Of a DNA stretch of 27,342 bases, positions 23,418 through 27,342 are shown one piece after another. Both the position numbers and the translations under genes were made by a program. Positions within the stretch are counted from its first letter, which is position 1; every line of letters starts with the position of its first letter. The notes beneath the pieces are model-generated. The model was not told the DNA's origin, searched no databases, and was given only the letters and a program-made list of their open reading frames with translations. The DNA is from Bacillota bacterium. Lineage in GTDB: Bacteria > Bacillota_A > Clostridia > Lachnospirales > Lachnospiraceae. The stretch is from positions 1 through 27,342 of the forward strand of contig JAEZSL010000088.1 in the NCBI GenBank assembly GCA_023443925.1, written 5' to 3'.

Positions 23418-24605
23418 GTGTACGTTTACATTGAAAATGATGAGTTACAAAATTTTAGGAATAAAGAGGTGATTCTTTTTGGAGCCGGATCATGTGGCTT
23501 AAAATGTATTGAAGAATTTGAAAAAATTAATGCCAAAATAGTTGGATTCTGCGACAACAACAGATCGCGCCGAGGTGAAGAGATTAACGGGTATAAGATA
23601 TGGTCACCAGAGGATATCGTTTTGTTTAAAGATATAACTATAATGATTACAAGTACATATGATGAAGAAATAAAAAAGCAATTAAAAGAAATGGGATTAA
23701 CAAACTATAGAACAGTAAAGATAGGCGCTTTAAGAGATACATTACCGAAAGAGAAATTTTTCAAGCCTTTTATTACCGCAAAAGAGGCAAATGAATTTAT
23801 ATACAATGGGCTAATGGGTGATAATCCTTTTTTTGTGGGGAGATTTGGCTCCACGGAATTAGAGTGTTTAGTTGAATATTATTATCTCTTAGATAGAGTG
23901 AATGGCGGACAAGAAGATTATCACGATAATCTAAAGATGATTATAAGTGATTGGACGGGTTTCTTTCCTCCCACTAAAGAGCTAATGGACCGGTTTGCCA
24001 GATTATATATTGAAGATGCAAAGCAAATTGATTTGATGTGGAATATGTGGTTATCTCGTTTTGAAAACTTGATATACAAAGATTATATTCCTGAAAAACC
24101 ATTAGCACTTTATGATGACACAGCTTTCCCTATTAATATTGAAAAACCATGGACAAAAGCATTGAAAGGAAAAAAAGTTCTAGTAATACATCCTTTCGAA
24201 GAATCGATTCAGGCCAATTATATAAAAAGAAATAAACTATTTGCTAATAGAGAGTTTATACCTGATTTTGAATTGATTATTTTAAAAGCAGTTCAAAGTA
24301 TTGCGGGTACACAAACAGAGTTTGTAACATGGTTTGATGCATTAGAGCATATGGAGAGGCAAGTTGATAATATAGATTTTGATATTGCTTTAATCGGAGC
24401 TGGTGGATATGGCTTTCCACTAGCGGCATATGTTAAACGTATAGGTAAGAAAGCGATACACATAGGCGGGATGTTGCAATTATATTTTGGAATTAAAGGT
24501 AAGGCATGGGATAACATGGAAATCTATAATGAATTTTGGACTTTACCGATGGATACTGAAAGACCGGAGGGGTTTAAGAAAGTAGAAGCAGGCCGCTATT
24601 GGTAG
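23418..24605 (+). CDS. Rossmann domain plus GT-D-like putative glycosyltransferase
   Basis: A 395-aa protein. Residues 15-110 form a Rossmann-like sugar-nucleotide/PglD-type N-terminal domain (EVILFGAGSCGLKCIEEFE, VGFCDNNRSRRGEEINGYKIWSPEDI). Residues 140-390 resemble the GT-D fold (DUF1792) glycosyltransferases: FVGRFGSTELECL in the position of the RFGDGE motif, KVLVIHPFEESI, and DIALIGAGGYGFPLAAYVKRIGKKAIHIGG near 315-345. GT-D enzymes extend glycans on serine-rich surface proteins; the donor here is unknown. GTG 23418 is chosen because AAGGAGG (23401-23407) would fall inside the gene if the TTG at 23397 were used. Confidence 0.7.
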   Translation: MYVYIENDELQNFRNKEVILFGAGSCGLKCIEEFEKINAKIVGFCDNNRSRRGEEINGYKIWSPEDIVLFKDITIMITSTYDEEIKKQLKEMGLTNYRTVKIGALRDTLPKEKFFKPFITAKEANEFIYNGLMGDNPFFVGRFGSTELECLVEYYYLLDRVNGGQEDYHDNLKMIISDWTGFFPPTKELMDRFARLYIEDAKQIDLMWNMWLSRFENLIYKDYIPEKPLALYDDTAFPINIEKPWTKALKGKKVLVIHPFEESIQANYIKRNKLFANREFIPDFELIILKAVQSIAGTQTEFVTWFDALEHMERQVDNIDFDIALIGAGGYGFPLAAYVKRIGKKAIHIGGMLQLYFGIKGKAWDNMEIYNEFWTLPMDTERPEGFKKVEAGRYW

Positions 24606-24660
24606 TTTAATTATGATATATATAATATAGAACTTGAAGAAGGCTGCAAAGGAGTACGGA

Positions 24661-26115
24661 ATGAAAAAATTATATATTATATATGGAGCTTCTGTCGGAG
24701 GGCAAAAGGTAGCCAAAACGTTACATAGTTTTGAAATAGAATTTGATTGCTTTATAGATAGTAATAGTAAAGTATGGGGTAAAACTATTTTAGGAAAAAC
24801 AGTATATGCTCCCGATTATGTGTTGGATAAAGATTGTAGTATTATTATAGCTAGTGATGCCGGTTATTCAGCTATTAGGGAGAAATTAAGAAATATGGGT
24901 AAATCTGATGCTTGTATTTTAAAAGAAGAATTGATTCTTCCTAAAGTACAAGAAATGAACTCAGAAATAAATAATAGCGATTCTCTAAAATTTGAATACA
25001 AAAGTGAAGAAACCATTAATTTTACTAAGAATGTTTTTTTGGAGCTGCCGGAAGGATATCAATTAGGAGGAATTGAAAATTGGTCATATAACGTATCAAA
25101 GGGATTACAAAAAAAAGGAATTAATGCAAAGATACTTAGTCAAAAAAAGATTGATACGCCAGAGAAATGGAAGGATATTACTTGTGATAAATTCGATGGA
25201 GAATATTCTAATTTTAAAAAAGGTATCCTAGAGGTTTATGAGTATTTAGAGAAAAATTTACCTTGTACTTTATTACTTAATAAGCATCAACAAGTAATGT
25301 ATGCGGGTTATCTATTAAAACAACATTACCCAAAGCTGGTAAAGATGTATTCTGTGGTACACAATGATTTAGATTCTTTATATGATCGGCACACTTATAT
25401 GGATTCGATTTTAGAGGGTTATTTGTGTGTAAGCAAAAAGATTCAAAATGAGTTAAAAACAAGATATTATATTGCGGAGGATAGATTATTTAATAAAGAA
25501 AGTCCAGTCGTTTTTGATGATTCGAATACTGGAATAAATATTAATAGAACTTATTCAATAAGTAGAAAACAGCCTATTCACATTGCATTTGGTGCTAGAT
25601 TGGAAAAAGAACAAAAAAGAGCAGACTTAATTATTCCTTTTATTGAAGAACTTGAAAAAAGAAAGTGTAATTATTATTTTGATATTGCAGGTGATGGAAC
25701 ATACTTACCCCTTTTAATAAAATATGTTGAGGAACATGCATTATATAATAAAGTTAGAATTCATGGAAAAATTGAGCATAATGTTATGAGACAATTTTGG
25801 TCTAGCGCTGATGTGTTTATCAGCTTATCAGAGATGGAAGGTTTGTCAATATCGATGATAGAGGCAATGCAGTGTGGTGCTGTTCCGATAATGTTTGAAG
25901 TAGCAGGATGTGATGAATTCATCAATAATGGTGAAAATGGTTTTATTTTATCTTATGAAGATTATATGGGGTTAGTTGATAAAATAGAATACTTGGAAAC
26001 CAATAGACAACTGCTACCACAGATGGGTGAATATGGTATAAATTTAGTTAAAGAAAAATGCAATTTAGAAGATTATATTAATTATATATTTAATATGATT
26101 TCTGGTACGGTGTAA
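24661..26115 (+). CDS. GT4 glycosyltransferase with N-terminal Rossmann domain
   Basis: A 484-aa protein. Residues 1-95 are a Rossmann-like domain (KLYIIYGASVGGQKVAKTL, CFIDSNSKVWGKTILGKTVYAPDYVL) of the same type as in the preceding gene. Residues 130-480 are a GT-B retaining glycosyltransferase of family GT4: GGIENWSYNVSKGL, FGARLEKEQKRADLI near 305, IAGDGTYLPLL near 345, and EMEGLSISMIEAMQCGAVPI near 395, with the EX7E pair. It probably adds a hexose from a nucleotide sugar. ATG 24661 follows AAAGGAG at proper distance; the upstream TTG at 24634 is unlikely. It sits 55 bp after the previous gene. Confidence 0.83.
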   Translation: MKKLYIIYGASVGGQKVAKTLHSFEIEFDCFIDSNSKVWGKTILGKTVYAPDYVLDKDCSIIIASDAGYSAIREKLRNMGKSDACILKEELILPKVQEMNSEINNSDSLKFEYKSEETINFTKNVFLELPEGYQLGGIENWSYNVSKGLQKKGINAKILSQKKIDTPEKWKDITCDKFDGEYSNFKKGILEVYEYLEKNLPCTLLLNKHQQVMYAGYLLKQHYPKLVKMYSVVHNDLDSLYDRHTYMDSILEGYLCVSKKIQNELKTRYYIAEDRLFNKESPVVFDDSNTGININRTYSISRKQPIHIAFGARLEKEQKRADLIIPFIEELEKRKCNYYFDIAGDGTYLPLLIKYVEEHALYNKVRIHGKIEHNVMRQFWSSADVFISLSEMEGLSISMIEAMQCGAVPIMFEVAGCDEFINNGENGFILSYEDYMGLVDKIEYLETNRQLLPQMGEYGINLVKEKCNLEDYINYIFNMISGTV

Positions 26116-26156
26116 AGATTTAGGAATATACAAATTATCTGGTATCGGAGAATAAA

Positions 26157-26633
26157 ATGCTAATTAAAAATAGTTTTAAACAGAAAAAGTTATTAGAAAA
26201 AGCAAATAATTTATATGGTGAATATTACCGGGATAATTTAGAACTGTTAAATGAATTATTAGCCTTCATAAGAAATGAATATGGTCAAATTGTGGTTTGG
26301 GGAGCTGGATTAAAAGGACAAGCATTCCTATCTCAATGTGATTTCTCTAATAAATTCATAGATATGGTTATTGATATGGATGAGAGAAAGCAAAACAAAC
26401 AATTGATAACAGGACATATGGTTCGCGGGATTAACAGATTAGAGGTTGTAGATACAGTTATATTAGTCGTTAATGTCAATTATTATACCTCAATTTGCTT
26501 TGATCTTATTAATAGCGGATTTGATATAAAAAATATGAGAATTATCTGTCTGGATCATTTCTTACAAGGCAGGTATTCACTTAAGCAGATAAAGGACAAT
26601 ACTATTTGGGAAAGGAAAAGATACTATGATTAG
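26157..26633 (+). CDS. Small stand-alone Rossmann-like protein
   Basis: A 158-aa protein. After a helical N terminus (1-40) it carries a single nucleotide-binding-like unit (IVVWGAGLKGQAFLSQCDF near 45-63, MVIDMDERKQNKQLITGHMV near 71-90). This resembles both the PglD-type domains of the two preceding genes and the C-terminal domain of sugar C-methyltransferases (Methyltransf_14), but no methyltransferase domain is present. No catalytic residues can be assigned. It may bind a sugar nucleotide or act as a subunit for a neighbouring transferase. Its end overlaps the next start by 8 bp, suggesting coupling. Confidence 0.65.
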   Translation: MLIKNSFKQKKLLEKANNLYGEYYRDNLELLNELLAFIRNEYGQIVVWGAGLKGQAFLSQCDFSNKFIDMVIDMDERKQNKQLITGHMVRGINRLEVVDTVILVVNVNYYTSICFDLINSGFDIKNMRIICLDHFLQGRYSLKQIKDNTIWERKRYYD

Positions 26634-27342
26634 TATTGTATTGCCCACATATAATGGAGAAAAATTTATTAGACAATCTATTAACAGTGTAATTAATCAA
26701 ACATATAAAGAGTGGGAGCTAATTATTGTAAATGATTGTTCTACAGACGGTACCAATAAAATAGTAGAAGAATATGCAAAAAGCGACACTCGAATATCTG
26801 TTATCTACAATGAGGTAAATCAAAAATTACCAGCTAGTTTAAATATTGGTTTTAATCGAGCCAAGGGTGATTGGTATACTTGGACTTCTGACGACAATGT
26901 ATTTAAGCCAGAGGCCTTAGATAAAATGCATAAAGAGTTAATGAATAACCAATCGATTGACTTTATTTTTTCCGATTATGCAGTAATTGATCCGGATGAT
27001 TTTATATTGTTTGAAGTAAAAACTGGTCCCCAAGAGGAGATATTTTTAAAAAATAATATAGGTGCATGCTTCCTATATAAAAAAGAATTACATCAAAAGC
27101 TAAATGGTTATAATAAAGAGAAATTTTTAGTAGAAGATTATGATTTTTGGATCAGAGCTTATGAAAAGTATACATTTAAACATATGGATGTAAATCTTTA
27201 TTATTATAGAATACATAATTCTTCTCTCACTGCCGAACGTAAAGATAGTATCAGAGCAGCAACAATACGACTATTAGAGGAACACTATCAAAATATACCA
27301 GTAAACAATAATAAACTTCGACATGATGTTCTTTCAACAATT
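26626..27342 (+). CDS. GT2 family glycosyltransferase, N-terminal part
   Basis: An open frame of 239 codons from ATG 26626 to the window edge, without stop. It has the GT-A inverting glycosyltransferase pattern: SIVLPTYNGEKFIRQSINSVINQTYKEWELIIVNDCSTDGT at the N terminus, WTSDDN near 88 as the DXD-type metal site, and VEDYDFWIRA near 168 as the ED catalytic-base region. Such enzymes add single sugars from UDP- or GDP-donors to a growing glycan. AAAGGAAAAG precedes the start inside the previous gene. Acceptor and donor are unknown, and the C-terminal part lies beyond the window. Confidence 0.88.
   Translation, partial: MISIVLPTYNGEKFIRQSINSVINQTYKEWELIIVNDCSTDGTNKIVEEYAKSDTRISVIYNEVNQKLPASLNIGFNRAKGDWYTWTSDDNVFKPEALDKMHKELMNNQSIDFIFSDYAVIDPDDFILFEVKTGPQEEIFLKNNIGACFLYKKELHQKLNGYNKEKFLVEDYDFWIRAYEKYTFKHMDVNLYYYRIHNSSLTAERKDSIRAATIRLLEEHYQNIPVNNNKLRHDVLSTI

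Overview
The window reads as low-to-moderate G+C Firmicutes DNA, most likely from a motile clostridium of the Lachnospiraceae type. The evidence is strong AGGAGG-like ribosome binding sites, occasional GTG starts, a Firmicutes-style flgM-flgN-flgK-flgL-fliW-csrA-flaG-fliD-fliS-hag order, and sigma-28 (SigD) promoters matching the Bacillus/Clostridium TAAA-N15-GCCGATAT pattern. All recognised genes lie on the plus strand except a truncated type IIA topoisomerase B subunit at the left edge.

Layout. (1) 1-2.9 kb, housekeeping flank: the first 35 codons of gyrB/parE (minus strand), a PHP-domain metal-dependent hydrolase, an unusual hairpin-rich intergenic stretch, and a lysA-type decarboxylase. 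(2) 3.2-15.1 kb, late flagellar cluster: anti-sigma factor FlgM, chaperone FlgN, two consecutive FlgK-type hook-filament junction proteins, an enlarged FlgL, the FliW-CsrA pair, FlaG, an enlarged cap protein FliD, chaperone FliS, a FliT/FlgN-like coiled-coil protein and one flagellin. (3) 15.2-21.7 kb, nonulosonic-acid flagellin glycosylation genes: a 96-residue helical protein, a Maf-type glycosyltransferase, a CMP-sialate-synthetase-like enzyme fused to a HAD domain, a second Maf, and a NeuB-SAF-cupin synthase. (4) 21.8-27.3 kb, visibly more AT-rich glycan genes: a CDP-glycerol glycerophosphotransferase-like protein, a GT-D-like protein, a GT4 glycosyltransferase, a small Rossmann protein and the start of a GT2 glycosyltransferase cut by the window edge.

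How the parts fit. FlgM holds SigD until the hook is finished. I find five SigD-like promoters, all with a 15-nt spacer: before flgM, flgL, flaG-fliD, hag and the AT-rich glycan genes. FliW and CsrA are encoded here, and the hag leader carries a hairpin with GGA in its loop plus a GGA-containing Shine-Dalgarno, the expected arrangement for the FliW-CsrA-flagellin switch. Two further CsrA-like motifs (CAAGGATGA, twice, 23 bp apart) lie downstream of the SigD-like promoter before the glycan genes. This suggests that filament protein and filament glycan are controlled by the same two-layer circuit. The CMP-sugar and NeuB enzymes should make an activated nonulosonic acid that the Mafs attach to flagellin; the downstream transferases may extend or decorate it.

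The least explained items are: a 67-bp two-hairpin element found twice in opposite orientation (1289-1355 and just before neuB), sitting in an array of five hairpins at its first copy; a helical domain that is free-standing before one Maf and fused to the other; and a Rossmann-like domain recurring in three consecutive glycan genes. No tRNA, rRNA, insertion sequence or CRISPR array was seen.
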